A stretch of DNA of 23,834 bases from Brachionus koreanus. Taxonomy: Eukaryota; Rotifera; Eurotatoria; Ploima; Brachionidae. Positions 10,945 to 23,188 of this stretch are shown here, one piece after another (positions within the stretch are counted from its first letter, which is position 1; every line of letters starts with the position of its first letter). Location: positions 740,246 to 764,079 of the forward strand of contig PJRA01000343.1 in NCBI GenBank assembly GCA_016987375.1, given 5' to 3'. Below the pieces are notes generated by a model. That model had not been told where the DNA came from, searched no databases, and worked only from the letters and a program-made list of their open reading frames with translations. A program made the translations under genes and the position numbers.

Positions 10945-13900
10945 CTAAAATTATACAGTTAAAAATTTGATAATTGAATTTAAAAAAAAAAAAAATTCTC
11001 AAGCAAATAGATTAGGTTCGATTCAAGGCCGAATTTTCTCATGCATGAAAAGCATTGTTCAAAATTAAACAATCAAAAAATTCCGAAATTTAATTACTAA
11101 AATTTAAACCTTTTTTTTCTAATTTTTTCTAATTCTAAATCTAAGGCCTTTTAATACTATAAAATATATAAGACAATTTTTTTTCTAAATGGATTTAATT
11201 TTTAAAGATTATTCACCTTTTGAATTGAATATTAATAGGCTGACGATTAGAATTCAAATTGGAATAGTAGCCAGAATCGTTGGAGCTCTGGTTGCTTGAT
11301 GGAGTATTGACATTTGAGTTGTTTGAATTCCATTTAGATCGGAGCAACTTAATAATGTTGATCAAAAGGTCTGAATATGCTATTGGCTCTATGTACGAAC
11401 AAAACTGCTGCGATAAATGCTGTTCAGCCGAGTCTTTTATTTCTACAGGAATATTCTCTGTTTGTGTTTGATCAAACAACCAATCATGCTAAAAAATAAA
11501 TAAAAAATTTTTAGTCATTCAAACATCACTCAAAAAAGGTCACAAGTAAAAAATTTTAAATGTACAGGTAGATTTAATTATAAATTTTAACTGATATAAA
11601 AAGAAAAACAAATTAATTTTTTTATTCTACTAGTTTGAATTTGAAACTACGTTAAACTATACAGATTGAAGCTTATGATCAAATTTTCATGCATATAGAC
11701 TTTTAAATATTTTCAATTAAAATAGTAAATCCAGAGATAATTTTCATGTGTAGCAATACATATTAGCATGCAATAAAATATTTAAAAAAATATATTTTAC
11801 TAATAATTTTAATTTGATCATAAACTCCAATTTTCCGTTAGACTAAATGAATTATTAGTAAATCACATGAAATCATGATTTCTTTCTAATAGACAACATT
11901 TTGCAAAAAAATTAAACTACAAAATAAAGTGATTGAATATTAAGAAACAGTCAAAGAAAAGCTGACTTTGGCTTTTGACCAATTCTGAAATATACCGGTT
12001 ACATTTTTTGAATTGTTTTTATAACAAATTACTAAATAAAGAAGCTGAAACCGATAGATGTTCTCACATATTAGAATTTTGTTTGATAGCCAATATTTTG
12101 TGCACATCATTTAAGAAATATACTAATCAAAGACAAAAATGTGAAATTTAAAATCTTTAATAGCAGAACGGCTGAGTTTATTTACCATAAAATGAATAAA
12201 AATTATCTAAATATAAATTTAGCTGATTGATTTTTACTGATATTTTGTCTCAAAATAGATATTTTAATTTAAGATAATTTTTTTTGTTTTGAAAAATGTA
12301 TCAACCGGTACAAAATTTGTGTCTTCAAGTCCCAAAATCACTAGATTTTACATTAGCAGTTCACATAAAGTAAATTTAATGACATGTTATTGAGTAAAAT
12401 AATAACACTGATTTAATAAAAAACATAATTCAACTTAAATGGCATGTTTTAAAAAATGAATAAAAATTAGAAAAAAAAAACTTTTAATTTAAATGACATT
12501 TAGATTTATATCATAATTAACTTTCCTTTTTTAACAGCATTTCATAAGGACTAAAAAAATTTTAAATTTTTTTTTTAAATAAATGCTCAATTTTGAATAA
12601 CATGTTACTATAAAAGTACTCTATTTCAAGATATGTCAATCAATCAATTCGGATAATTACGCTAAAAACTTGTTCCAAAAAAAGAAAAATTTTTTTTGAA
12701 TATAAATAAAATGGCAATAGTCAGAATGAAAAAAGCTAGCTAATTTTTTATCAGACAGTTAAAGTTTGTTTTGCAAAAGTGAAACGTTCCATTGGCATTG
12801 TTCTTTTAGTTACATAGGTTCTATGTCACTATTCCACTAATACACACATTTAACTGTTCATGCTGACCGAAAAACAAAACAAAAAAAAAGCCCTCGAAAA
12901 TTTTAGCTGACAAAAAAAATTTAAAAAAAATTTCATATAAATTTAAAATGTGCCAATTTTTATGTATTTAAAAAAAAAATATTTATTTTACTTACATAGA
13001 TTAGGATGAGCTCAATCAAAAGCGACTGAGCCAAATGATCACTGCGTATGGTTTCACAGTTGGCCTCATTGTGTCTAATAATTGATTGTGAAAATGCTAT
13101 GGATAAATTTTTAATGGTCATCTTATTGTGCTGATAGGCAGCAGCCACTCTTCTCAAATGAGCTGTCAAATATTTGAGGGTTTCGTAGTTGTGCTTGGGC
13201 AGTTTGTTGAGCAATTTTTTGACGCCGATTATGCGAATTTGATGATGTTCAAAACGACATATTTGAATAAACTCGTTATACAATTGTGAAGTGGTCAGCG
13301 AGTCCGGCAATTCGTTCAGAAAGCATTTAAGCAATGAGACGACTGCGTGCGGATTGTCCCAATTGTAATCGGACACATCTATGCTCATCACGCCACTATT
13401 CAGCTGAGATCTTAGCGCCAGGACGACTTGTTTTTGGCCTACTTTTCTGTACAAACCCTCGTCAATAATGTGAATTTCGATTAATCGAGTGCAAAGCTCT
13501 ATGACCACGGGTATGAATAGCGAAATGGTCGAGGACTCGCAGCGCTCCAACGGAATGCCAAAGTTTCGACTCTGAGCCATAAAGTCGTCATTGAGACCGT
13601 GTGCCATTTGATCGGTGCTAGTGTTGGTCATAAAGTCTTTTATGCGTCTGGTCATTTGGCGCACCCATTTGCGATTGTCTCGACGCGGGCTCACATCTTG
13701 CTCGATGTGCTTGCGCGTATAGGAATCGTCCGGCGACGAGTTAAGCAACTCGTTTGAATTGTTCATTGACTTTAGGTTGAGAGTTTTGGGCGAGTATGTG
13801 CTTAATTCAAGCGAATTATTCGACTCAATTGTGTTCAATAGCCAATTATTTTTGTTGCTATTGCTATTGCTATTGTTATTGTTCGATATAGACGTTACTA

Positions 13901-16900
13901 ATTTGTCTAGAGAATCATTTGAATTTTCTTGCATTACTCGTATCCATTCTAGCATGGAGTCATGATCTATTGTCTGAAATAAATATTCAGAATTAACCGA
14001 ACGAATTTTGAATACATTTTTGCGTTTAGTGTAATCGTAGGCAATGTCAATGAGAGAATTTTTGATGTTAATTGGGTAAGAAGAGTCCATTGAGGGAACC
14101 ATTATGTTGTCTTTTTTCTCTTTGCACAAGAACAATTCGCCGCTCTTTTTGAGCACAGCCCAAGCTGGCCGCCACGATCTATCGTTCGATCGTTTGCCAT
14201 CTTTGACCACCATTTTACAAATCAAAACTCCCTCTTTAATTGTTTCGTTTATTTGAGACAAAAAATCATCCGATGCAATTATGTTCTTGTTCTCTACGGC
14301 TTGCAGTACCACTGGCGTTTTTTCGCCAAAAAAACTCTTTAATTTTTTTATACTGGTGTTGCGAGTTTGGCCCGATTTGTGCGTTTGTTTCGAGTCGGAT
14401 TTTTTGCTCTTAGAAATATGCTTGCTACGCGCTAATTCATCGCTGTCTTGATTTGAACTCGTGGCTAGAGAGTGCAAGGGCGCCCGACTAGAAGCTTGCG
14501 CCGACTTGACCCGCGGATGCTTGAGCACAGGGGTGTCCGAGTCGATCGTTCGATTAGACGCGTTTGCGCTCGCCGTCGGTCTTCCTGTATCCGACCACGT
14601 CTGCTGATACTCGTCCTCGACCATGCAGTTCGTGCTCTTGGACCTTTCACTAGACGGTGTCGATGTTAGTTTGTTAAGTTGATTTTGCTGGTGAATTTTG
14701 AGAAGCTTTTGCTGTCTCATGACAGTGGAAGATGGCGAATAGTAGAATGGCACTGAGGATGGATTCAAAAAATCGTAGTCTTTGCTCTCTGTTTCGTTTA
14801 TTGGTGCGAAGTCTGAGAAAATGAAATGCTTTAGACTTGTTTAATTTAGAGCTTTATTAATCCTGAACTAAATGGTGTATAGTCATAAATATTCATTTAA
14901 TTTAGGATCAGAATGGATTTAGTCAATATGGTATGATATGAATTAATTAGAACAGAAAAGGATTCATCTAAATTTATGCAATTTTACTCAATTTTTTGGA
15001 CAGCTAGAATTTTGATTTTGAAAATATATTATTTGTTTTTTTTTTTAATTATTATGATAAAAATTTTATTGTTTTTAAAAATTTAAAAATAAAATATCAA
15101 AGATACTTTTGTCTGATTTTGACTCAAAAAGGCATAAAACTAATCTCGATTGATAAAATTGTTAAATATTTATTAAAACTGATAATAAATTATTTTGATA
15201 GCGAAATAAGCTTGCTTGCTAGCATTAACTCTTGTTAACAAAAATTAAAATAAAAATTTTTTTATTTATTTAATTAATTGAATTTAATCTTAATATTTTT
15301 TCTTGAAAAATTTTGCTAAACAAAAAAATATTTTTTCTTAATTTTATATTTAATTGAGATAGAAAAATTATTAGCAAAAAAAAGCTTTTAAATGGATCAA
15401 CAATCATTAGAGAGCTCATAGAAATTGGAATGCCAAGTAATGGTAAAGGCAAAAGATCAACTTGACTGCAAATCAAAAGTAAAAAACCTATGTTCCACAA
15501 TGAGTAAACAAGGAAAAAAATACATATTATGCCTCATTAAAATCTGTACATTTTCAAGGAATCCATTTTAAAAAACATATCATGTTCATGACAATTTTGA
15601 ATTTGTAAGTCTTATCCAATTGATTAAAATAAATGTAAGGAATTATTAGTTAAATAAATTTATTGACTTCAAATTGACATTTTTAAGTTGTAAATTTTTT
15701 GAATAAAATACAAAAATACAAGAATTTTTTTTAGGTGACAAATAACGTGACCAATTGCCTACACAAGGGAAAAAGACCTTTCAATTCAATTCTAAGAAAT
15801 AAAGTTATTCTATTTTAGTTAAATCTATTTTTTTAAAATAAGGGATATTTTTAATTTAAACCGCAAACAATTTGCTTAATTCACTTGTTTTAATTAAATT
15901 TACCTGGTTAAGATTACTTTGTAAATCTTGGCTTATTTAAGATTAGAAAGTCAAATCTGTAATCTATTTTTTTAATTTACAAAAAAAAAACTCTTTGTTT
16001 TAATAGTTTAAATGAAAAAAAATTAAATTAGTAAAATAAATTTCGATATTTTTGGGGTGAATACTTGAAGAGCAGCAACCAAATCTTAAAATATATCGAG
16101 GTTTTCTAATAGGAAATCTTTGTAAAAATTAATTTGAATTTATTTGGATTTCGAAAGTTGACTTTCAATTCTATTTTAATTTTCTATTATCAGTGAATAT
16201 TGATTATTTACACAAATCTATTTGAATAAATAAATTAAGAAAACAATTCTTGAAGTTCTAGTCACTGCTAGATTTTATACATTAAAAAAATAAAAATCTC
16301 GAGGTTTAGCTATTTTTTCATAAACAACGGCAGTTTTTTTAACAATTCCGAAATTAAACTCAATCCAAGCTTAATTATTAGCTAAGTCTTCTTTTAATCA
16401 AGCCAAATTCAGTTAATTAAGATACTTGATGACAATCTAAATGCTTATTAAGATAAAACAGAATTTATTTCCATAATTTTAATTAAAATAGTTTCATAGG
16501 CAAAAAAATTGAAAGATATTTTATTTAATGGCTGCTTTTCTCATTTTCTTTTTTCATGATCACATTAAACGTGATTAATAATAGTTTTATGCATTTTCGA
16601 ATCTTTATCATTATATTTTAATAGCTTAAAAGAATAAAAAACGGAATTGATTGAACAAAGAACAAAATTCCTCTTACTTGACTGCATCAATTTGTTTATT
16701 TTAAAGTCATTTAGTTGAACGGCGTTTAGATAAGAATGTTGACGTATAATTGATGAATAGTTGAGTGATGGTGTATCGTTGTTGGATGAAATTTTTGACC
16801 GATTTTGTTGGCCAAATTTGGCTTGGTAGCTCTTGGCAGAAGGCTGCTGCGCTTGTTGTGGAGAAGACGGAGGACTTGCCAATGTAATTCCACTAGGACT

Positions 16901-18060
16901 AGTACCTATATCTGAATCGGTGCTTGTGGTTTCACCAGCATCGCTATTCAAAGCTAATGATCTTGCTTGACTTTTGTTACTGCTAGAAAATATTAAAAAA
17001 ATTTAATGACTAATTTTCCAACAAAAAAAATATTTTAAATAAATTCGACAAAATTTTCTCCTGAGAGACCAAGAATTTTGCTAAATCTTGTTAGAACATC
17101 AAAAATTATTAATTATTCTTAATTAATTTTGCATGAGCCTAGACTAGAATGTTTGCGAACTAAATGTGAAAAAGAAAGAAACTTTGCTTTTAATTAAAAT
17201 GCTTTATTCAAAAATAATTTGAGAATATTGCACCATAATTTTGAATTATCTAAATAAAAAAAGACACAAAATAGATATTTTTAAATCACTTCCTTGAGGC
17301 TGTTCGGTTATTTATCACAATCGATTAGTCTTTGACGTCAGCTTTTTGAAAATAAAGACTGTAATCTATTATATCTTAATAGATGAATTATGCTTAAACA
17401 ACTCTATTCTTAGGAATTGTAAAAAAAAAAAGAAAAAACAGAAAAACCTAAAAAATTTTTAAAAAAAAACGAGATTAATTTTCTAACTTCCTGTCAAGTA
17501 TTTTACTCAAATTATAAATATTTTTCCTGATTTACTTGAAGATTTGAAATAATTATTCAAAATTATTCAAATTTTTAACAAAGGTGTTGATTATTAGGAT
17601 TTTTTTAAATTAAAAAAAAATTAAAATTGGAATTTTTTTTTCAAAAAGAGAAATTAAAACTACCTCTTGATTTTGTTTGAATTTGATTTAGGCAATTGAG
17701 AAGAATGGTATCCTTCGTATAAATTTGCTTTTCTAAACTCGTTTTCATTTGAATTAATCTCGAATGCTTTCATTTGATGGCTAGTCTTGGTGTTGGTGTT
17801 GTTTTTTCTAATGGGTGATGAAGTTATCGAGCGACGTTTGGCAATTAGTTGTTGAAGTTTGAAATTGTTCGATTCATCATTTGACTCATTGAAATTAGAC
17901 GACGCCATAATGTTAACAAGTGGATTAGTAGACGAGTTTTGTTCGTAGAAATTGGACATGGGTGTAGTCATTGCGTTCGAGTCTACTTTATTGAAAATGC
18001 TATTTTTTCTTTGATTTAATTGAGCTTGTACAAATGGGCTTCGGCTATTTACATGATGAA
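9780..18060 (-). CDS. ARHGAP21/23: ARHGAP21/23-like Rho GTPase-activating protein, 5' partial, five exons
   Basis: The exons are 18060-17664, 16982-16678, 14812-12996, 11486/11488-11217 (start 11488) and 10944-9780. Joined, they give 1317 residues without a stop, and every phase agrees (2, 1, 0, 2). A PH domain spans residues about 425-532, including TKRKNVFKIRSVNSEYLFQ, and a RhoGAP domain spans about 651-844. The order PH then RhoGAP, and the wording of both domains, resemble vertebrate ARHGAP21/23 and fly RhoGAP19D. That family also has an N-terminal PDZ domain, which must lie upstream of the window. The known role is to stimulate GTP hydrolysis by Cdc42 or RhoA at Golgi and junction membranes; the specificity here is not shown. 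The arginine finger is Arg689 (EGLYRKVG), with Lys729 and Asn802 also present. The R126-like position of p50RhoGAP is Asn733, and the usual FGP motif reads FSQ. Flanking regions are Ser/Asn-rich and probably disordered. Confidence 0.85.
11217..11488 (-). CDS. ARHGAP21/23: RhoGAP gene, exon completing the RhoGAP domain (272 bp)
   Basis: The acceptor is TTTTTTAG directly before CATGATTGG (His-Asp-Trp), and the donor is AG|GTGAAT. Residues 840-929 finish the RhoGAP fold and then run into a linker with an amphipathic IAYSDLLINIIKLLRSKW segment and a Ser/Asn-rich stretch (SSNDSGYYSNLNSNR). Phase 2 passes to the last exon, where AG joins T to give Ser930. Confidence 0.88.
11489..12995 (-). other. 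Intron of the RhoGAP gene, 1507 bp
   Basis: The intron is bounded by GTAAGT and TTTTTTAG. It is AT-rich and I recognised no transposon, RNA gene or exon inside it. Confidence 0.8.
12996..14812 (-). CDS. ARHGAP21/23: RhoGAP gene, PH and RhoGAP domain exon (1817 bp)
   Basis: The acceptor is TTTTCTCAG and the donor TAT|GTAAGT, phase 0. The exon encodes residues 235-839: a polar linker, the PH domain (about 425-532), an Asn/Ser run (about 544-556) from a degenerate trinucleotide repeat near 13850-13880, and nearly all of the RhoGAP domain (651-839). The domain ends LILIY here and continues as HDWLF in the next exon. This matches the HDWFF ending of ARHGAP21 and strongly supports the splice. GC is visibly higher than in the introns. 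Confidence 0.92.
14813..16677 (-). other. Intron of the RhoGAP gene, 1865 bp
   Basis: The intron is bounded by GTAAGA and TTTTCTCAG. It is AT-rich. A plus-strand stretch near 15390-15490 has a slightly protein-like reading (IIRELIEIGMPSNGKGKRST) that may be an old transposon fragment, but it is not assignable. Confidence 0.75.
16678..16982 (-). CDS. ARHGAP21/23: RhoGAP gene, second visible exon (305 bp)
   Basis: The acceptor is TTTTCTAG, with a second CAG three bases on (NAGNAG), and the donor is A|GTAAGA. The exon encodes residues about 132-233: a Ser/Thr/Pro/Gln-rich linker, then RQHSYLNAVQLNDFK, which is more hydrophobic and probably the conserved part. The leftover A joins AC of the next exon to make Asn234. 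Confidence 0.8.
16983..17663 (-). other. Intron of the RhoGAP gene, 681 bp
   Basis: The intron is bounded by GTAGTT and TTTTCTAG. It contains several A/T homopolymers and no recognised element. Confidence 0.75.
17664..18060 (-). CDS. ARHGAP21/23: RhoGAP gene, first exon visible in the window (397 bp)
   Basis: The acceptor is TTTTTTAAG, a less usual AAG. An in-frame TAA sits directly before it, so the exon cannot extend further. The donor is AG|GTAGTT. The exon encodes residues 1-131 plus two bases. They are Asn/Ser-rich with basic patches (AKRRSITSSPIRK) and no recognised domain. An ATG at 17971 could start a shorter isoform, but the reading frame is open upstream to the acceptor, which favours an internal exon. 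Confidence 0.7.
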
Positions 18061-21000
18061 CTTAAAAAAGTAACAAATTTTATTTATCATTAAAAAAAGT
18101 GAATTTAGTTTATTTAAAGCAAAAATTAAAATCGAGACTAAAAAGTATTTAAAATTAGAAATAAAAAAAAGAAAAAAATTGCTTCATATCAACTTAAATT
18201 TACATACTAAATCATAAATTGTCTTAGGTCTTAATTTTACTTTCTGTAATCTATTTGACTTGGCTTTGTTTGCCTACAATAAGAAATCTATAGAGCACAT
18301 TTATTTGGCAAGTAATTTGCGCCAACGACTTAATCCAAAAATTAAATTGGATTTTGGCCAAATTTTCTGATCTTAGGTTACAAATATTTATGCAATTAGA
18401 GACTAGCTTGATTTTTGTGAACCAGAATAGTCAAGATCCTATTTCAATCTTGAATTTTTACTATTTTACAGTCCTAGATTTATTTAATAGAATAATTATA
18501 GAATATTACTTTTATTTTGTCTTATAAATGTTTAATTAAAAAAAAATAAAACTATTAGAAAAAAAAAATTGTTCTTTATTGAGGCTTTATTTAGCTTCAA
18601 ATTTTAATTAAAAAATTCTTGAATTATTTGTTATAACATATGAAATTTAGACAAAACACTTGATATCAACAATGAGTCCCGATAATTTTTTTTTTGTTAA
18701 AATTTTTAGAATCAGTGAAGTGTTTTTTTTTCAATTTTTAAAGAATCCTTGAATAATTGAAAGTGGTCTCTGATCAGCTGAATTTTTTGTCAATTTCTAA
18801 TTTTACACACAACTTTCATCACATATTCAAGATTTGAAAAGAGAAAAAAAAAGGTGATTTAGCTGAGATTTTTTGCTAAATCTTAAAACTGTTAAGCAAA
18901 CATCTCAAAGGTAAAAAACGAAAAGAAAATATTTCAAATATTTGTTTGAAAAATGTATCATTGATAGTTTATTTGCTTAAATCGATATGAGGTCAATTCA
19001 AATTCTCTATTGTATCGGCTCTTGCAAAAATCTCGATCAAATTGATTCATTTACAACTATATTTTATGTCCAAAAACAAATTAATTAAGCTATTTTAGTT
19101 GCAAAAAAATTCCAGTCCTAAAATCAAATGTCCAAAAGTAATTAGAGAAAATAGCGGGCGCTAGACTTGTTTATGCTTCGACTTGGGTCAAATTTAATTG
19201 AGTTCAGTGTTTTTTTTTAATTGTTGCCTTTGATTTGTTTTACGTGCACTAGAAATTTATTTAAAACAAGTTAACTAACCCTTAGTTTCAAAAACTAGTC
19301 ATTTAATTTAAATTATAAATTCATCACTCGAATAAATAAATAAATAAAAACATAAGTCTTGAAAAAAAGCAGAAAAAAATTTAACAATTTTTTTTGTTGT
19401 TTCTGGTTAAATTAAATAAAAAAAGGCTAAATTAAACTAAGTGTTTTATTACATGAAATATTATTTACTCACAATATTTATAACTAGCTAAATTTGTTAT
19501 TGTCTAAAGCTAATTTATTTATTATCTTGTTGAAGGATCATTTTGAAAGTTGGCAAGTATTTAAGCAAAAATTAATTTGGCAAATTTAGTGTGCAATTTT
19601 CCTGAAATCTACCGTAAAACAAGACACTACTAGCCTTGATATTTTTAAATATCATACAAAAATCTAAAGAAATTTATTTATTTCTAATTAATCGAAAATG
19701 CGTATTAAACCAATATGTTTGTATTTTGTTTATTTAGCCTTAAGGTCTACAAGATAAATTGGGATATTTATAGCTCATTCATGGTAATTATTTATAAATT
19801 GAATTAAATACTACTTGTCAGAATTTGACCCCTATTATCATTTGTATGATGCTTTTTATTTTTTAACCCAAAAAAAAAGATTTTTAAACCTCAAAGTTAT
19901 CTATTGATTAATTTTTTTAAATAAAAAAGAAATCAAATTAGCTCGTGGCCTTAATTTAAAAAAGCACTAGCTGCTAAAAATTTACTGCAAACAATGTCGA
20001 ACAAAAGACCTGTTTAAAGGACAGTTGGTCAACAAAATAACTATTCAAATGTGGCCTTTAATTAATAAAAGAGTTTTAAAAGTCTATAAAATCTTTGGCT
20101 TGAAACAAGAAGACACTTAAAATTACTGAAGCTCTTACTTTTTTTAAACGAATGTTTTTAAACTGATTTTTTAATCAAATTGAATAAATTATTATCAAAA
20201 TAAATGTAATACTAAAACAAAAGTTTTATGCATTTGGGAATAAAATTAGAAAATTAGAAACACAATAGAAGATATGCACCTTTTTCTATTTTTTACAAGA
20301 AAAAGCTTTTTGTTTGAATCATGCCAAATTGGCTTTTTTTAAAATATCAAATTTAGAGCCAAAAACAAAAAGGAAAGAAACAATAGAAAAAAAAAAAAAC
20401 ATTTAGACAAAATTTTATTTATCAGAACTTGAAAGCAAAAATCATAAATTATTCGATCAAGATTACGCAACAAGTCAACAGAATCTTGAAAGTGAGTGCA
20501 ATAGATAAAACAACTTTTGAGAATTAGCATTTAAATAAATCTAAATTAGATAAAAATTTCTAACTAGAAAGCATCTATTACTTTTATTTAATGTCTATGA
20601 TATAACAAAAACGGCTTTGTAAAACTTAACATTTTGAACAGAGTCATGCTAATGTGTTTTAATTATTAATGCTATCAATTTAATGGGCTTCAGTGCAAAT
20701 AATGCTTTTATTCGGCTTAAATTCTAATTAGCTTGTAAAACAAAATTTGATCTTAGAAATTACAATCTACTTGGCAACTATTCTGAATCTATTGCTTAGC
20801 TTTGTTTTCTATAAGCTTAATTTTTGCCAAATTCGTATAATAACCTAAATTTGTCATTAATAACAAAGATTTGTCGAAATTTTAATTCATATATATTTTT
20901 TTTCTCTAACTTGTAATCAAAACGCACTCACTTTCTTAGCTTTGAAATTTAATTCAATTGAATTTTTTAAATCCATTCTTTGTTGAAAAATTTTGAATAG

Positions 21001-22628
21001 ATTCTTTGTTCAGCGTCTAATATCCTTTGATGAGAAAAAAAAAACATGATATTGCATGACTCATTATACTAATACTATTTAGGGTAGTTTCTTTAAAATT
21101 TTGATTTGAAAAAATAATTGATTTCTGACATTCGAACCGTTTTGCAAATGCAATCCGTGCAAACAATTGACCCGATTTTTTAAGAGCCCTGCTTGAGATC
21201 AAAAAATTATTTTTTATTTTATTTAATCTATTATGTCAAGTAAAACAACAAGTACTCTTCTTAACCTTTGAATTTTTGAAGCTTAGCTCAACTGGACCAT
21301 TAAACTAGAATTTTTTATTTTTTTTTCGAAATGATAAAATTTAAGAAAATGGAAAGAAAATAGATTTTAGGATAAAATAGTTCTAATCCGTTCAAGTTTT
21401 TTGTTCAATTTAATTCTCAAGTTAAATTTCTATTAAAGCTATAGAGACTTGGAAAATTTTTTTTATCTTATTTGTTTAAGGTAGATTTTGATTAGAAAAG
21501 CGAGATCAATTTTTATTTATCACTTAATCCTTGAGGAAATTACGTGCGACGCCAAACAATACTATAGAGAAATTAATTATTAGCTTTTTGAATTTAAACT
21601 ATTTTATTTGAAAGAAAAATTAGGCTAAAAGCAAATTTTAAATGTTTTATTAGACATTTTATTTGAAAAACAAAAATTTAAGAAAAAAAAAACATTTATT
21701 TACGTTTTTTTTTTAGCTTTTTTTAATTTATCAAAAAAAAAGCAGCACACAAAATATTCTTTTCAGCTCTTCTATTTTTTAAACCAATAAATATAAAAAA
21801 ATGATTATAAAATCAAAATTTTAAATCAATTTTTTCTTGTTATATCAATGAATATTTACTTATTTTAAAATCTCAAATCAACTTTAACCATTTTAAAACA
21901 ATCAAGGTATTTTTCAAGCAATGTTTTTGTACTTTCTAAGCTCTGATTTAATCTAAAATTCGTATCAAGAAAAAATTTTGGAATATTTAAAATTAATTTA
22001 GAAATAATTATAAATTTTTTTTTTCTTATTAAATCTAATTAGTCATTAATATTTTTTAGACTAAAATTTTGTCACAAAGAAGAAACTTTTAAAAAAAACC
22101 CAAGAGCTAAATTTTTTTACCCAACCTTAACAACCAGACTTTGGTCTATTATCGAAAAAATATTAATTCTAAATTTTTTGGGAGAGACAACTCAGTTCTA
22201 TCTATGAAAATTATTCTCAAATTATGAAAAGAGTGGAGTAAATAACTCTTTTTTGATCGCCTAATAAAAAATTTACTAGATTTTCAATCATTTAAACTTA
22301 ATTTTTATTCAGTTAATAGGAAACCACATAGTGCCTTACTCGCAGATCTTATATAATCTTATTATTTGATTTAACGACTAAATTATTAAGAAATAAAAAA
22401 AAACTGACTTCTCTAAAGCCTAAAAAGTTCTTCATAGAAAATTAATAACAATACTTGAAGTTAATTGGACTTTCTGAATTTCCAAACGTTTGATTATATA
22501 AAATTCTGAAAGCTATATCTCTTGATGCAATGGGCAGATAATTGGCCAAATAAGCCCAATCCAATATTCGTTGTCAAATATAAATATTGGTCTTAGTTTA
22601 CATCAGATAACAGAAAAATCCTCTTTAT
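18061..22628 (-). other. Long AT-rich stretch, probably an intron of the RhoGAP gene
   Basis: The first visible exon begins with a split codon, so an upstream exon must exist. None is recognisable up to the window end, so the intron probably exceeds 5.7 kb. An AATA microsatellite lies near 19331-19348. The short open frames at 20339-20530 and 21017-21202 show no domain or splice support. Confidence 0.55.
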
Positions 22629-22821
22629 GATTTAAATCATTTAAGATGGAACAAACAATGTGCAATTATGAAAGCTATAACAGTGGTGGTTTATTTCTTT
22701 ATACATCACTTGCTAGATTTCACCTGGATTATGCACTAGAAACGTGGATTAAAGTAGACATACTGATTTAAAAATAGATGCTAAAATCTCTAAAAAATGT
22801 AAGGGAAGAGCAAAAAAGCTT
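22629..22821 (+). mobile_element. Decayed LINE reverse transcriptase C-terminal fragment
   Basis: Three LINE-like pieces occur in the right order but in three different frames. DLNHLRWNKQCAIM (22629) resembles the DLKWxKQC segment. LYTSLARFHLDYALETW (22697-22747) resembles the LYKSLVRPHLEYA...W block. KISKKCKGRAKKL (22783-22821) resembles the EKVQRRATKL block. These are the parts missing from the LINE relic at 6778-7470, though the two need not be the same family. Frameshifts and stops make it inactive. The boundaries are uncertain, and decayed sequence may continue to about 22990. Confidence 0.7.
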
Positions 22822-23188
22822 TAAGAAGATATTATTTTAAATCATAAAATTTTGAATTTTTTAAAAATATTTGCTTTTTTTTATTAGCATCGTTGTAATT
22901 CTAATACTTTAAGTCATATTATATATGATAGAATTAACAGAATTGAATGCTCTTCAAAATTTAACGTAATTGTTCGGATTTTAAGACATGCAATAAAGTA
23001 TATTAAGACATTTCTATTTATATAGAATACTAGTTTAAAATTTTTAAACTGTGACATGAACTAAAGTCGAAGATGCACTTAAATATGGTCAAAAAGCTGA
23101 ATTTTCGAAATTAAGAATTATCTTAAATCAAAAATTTTAGCCAGTTTTCTTTATAAAAAAACACAAACAGATCATTGGAAAAAGGTCT

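Noticed and set aside
10750..10962. Plus-strand open frame of about 70 codons
   Set aside because: It lies opposite the start of the last RhoGAP exon and its acceptor, and is a shadow of that coding sequence.
11020..11035. GGTTCGATTCAAGG resembling a tRNA B box
   Set aside because: No matching A box, acceptor stem or cloverleaf could be formed around it. It lies within a 272-bp intron.
14465..14669. Arg-rich open frames on both strands
   Set aside because: They are alternative-frame shadows of the GC-richer RhoGAP exon, whose own frame continues through and is supported by splice phases and domains.
15380..15500. Protein-like plus-strand stretch (RELIEIGMPSNGKGKRST)
   Set aside because: It could be a transposon DNA-binding fragment, but no catalytic motif or second piece is visible, so it is not called.
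19825..19870. TTTGACCCCTATTAT resembling the MITE subterminal region
   Set aside because: There is no terminal repeat and no further alignment, so a chance match in AT-rich DNA is likely.
21017..21202. Minus-strand open frame of 61 codons
   Set aside because: There is no homology that I recognise, no plausible exon junctions in phase with the RhoGAP gene, and its length is expected by chance.
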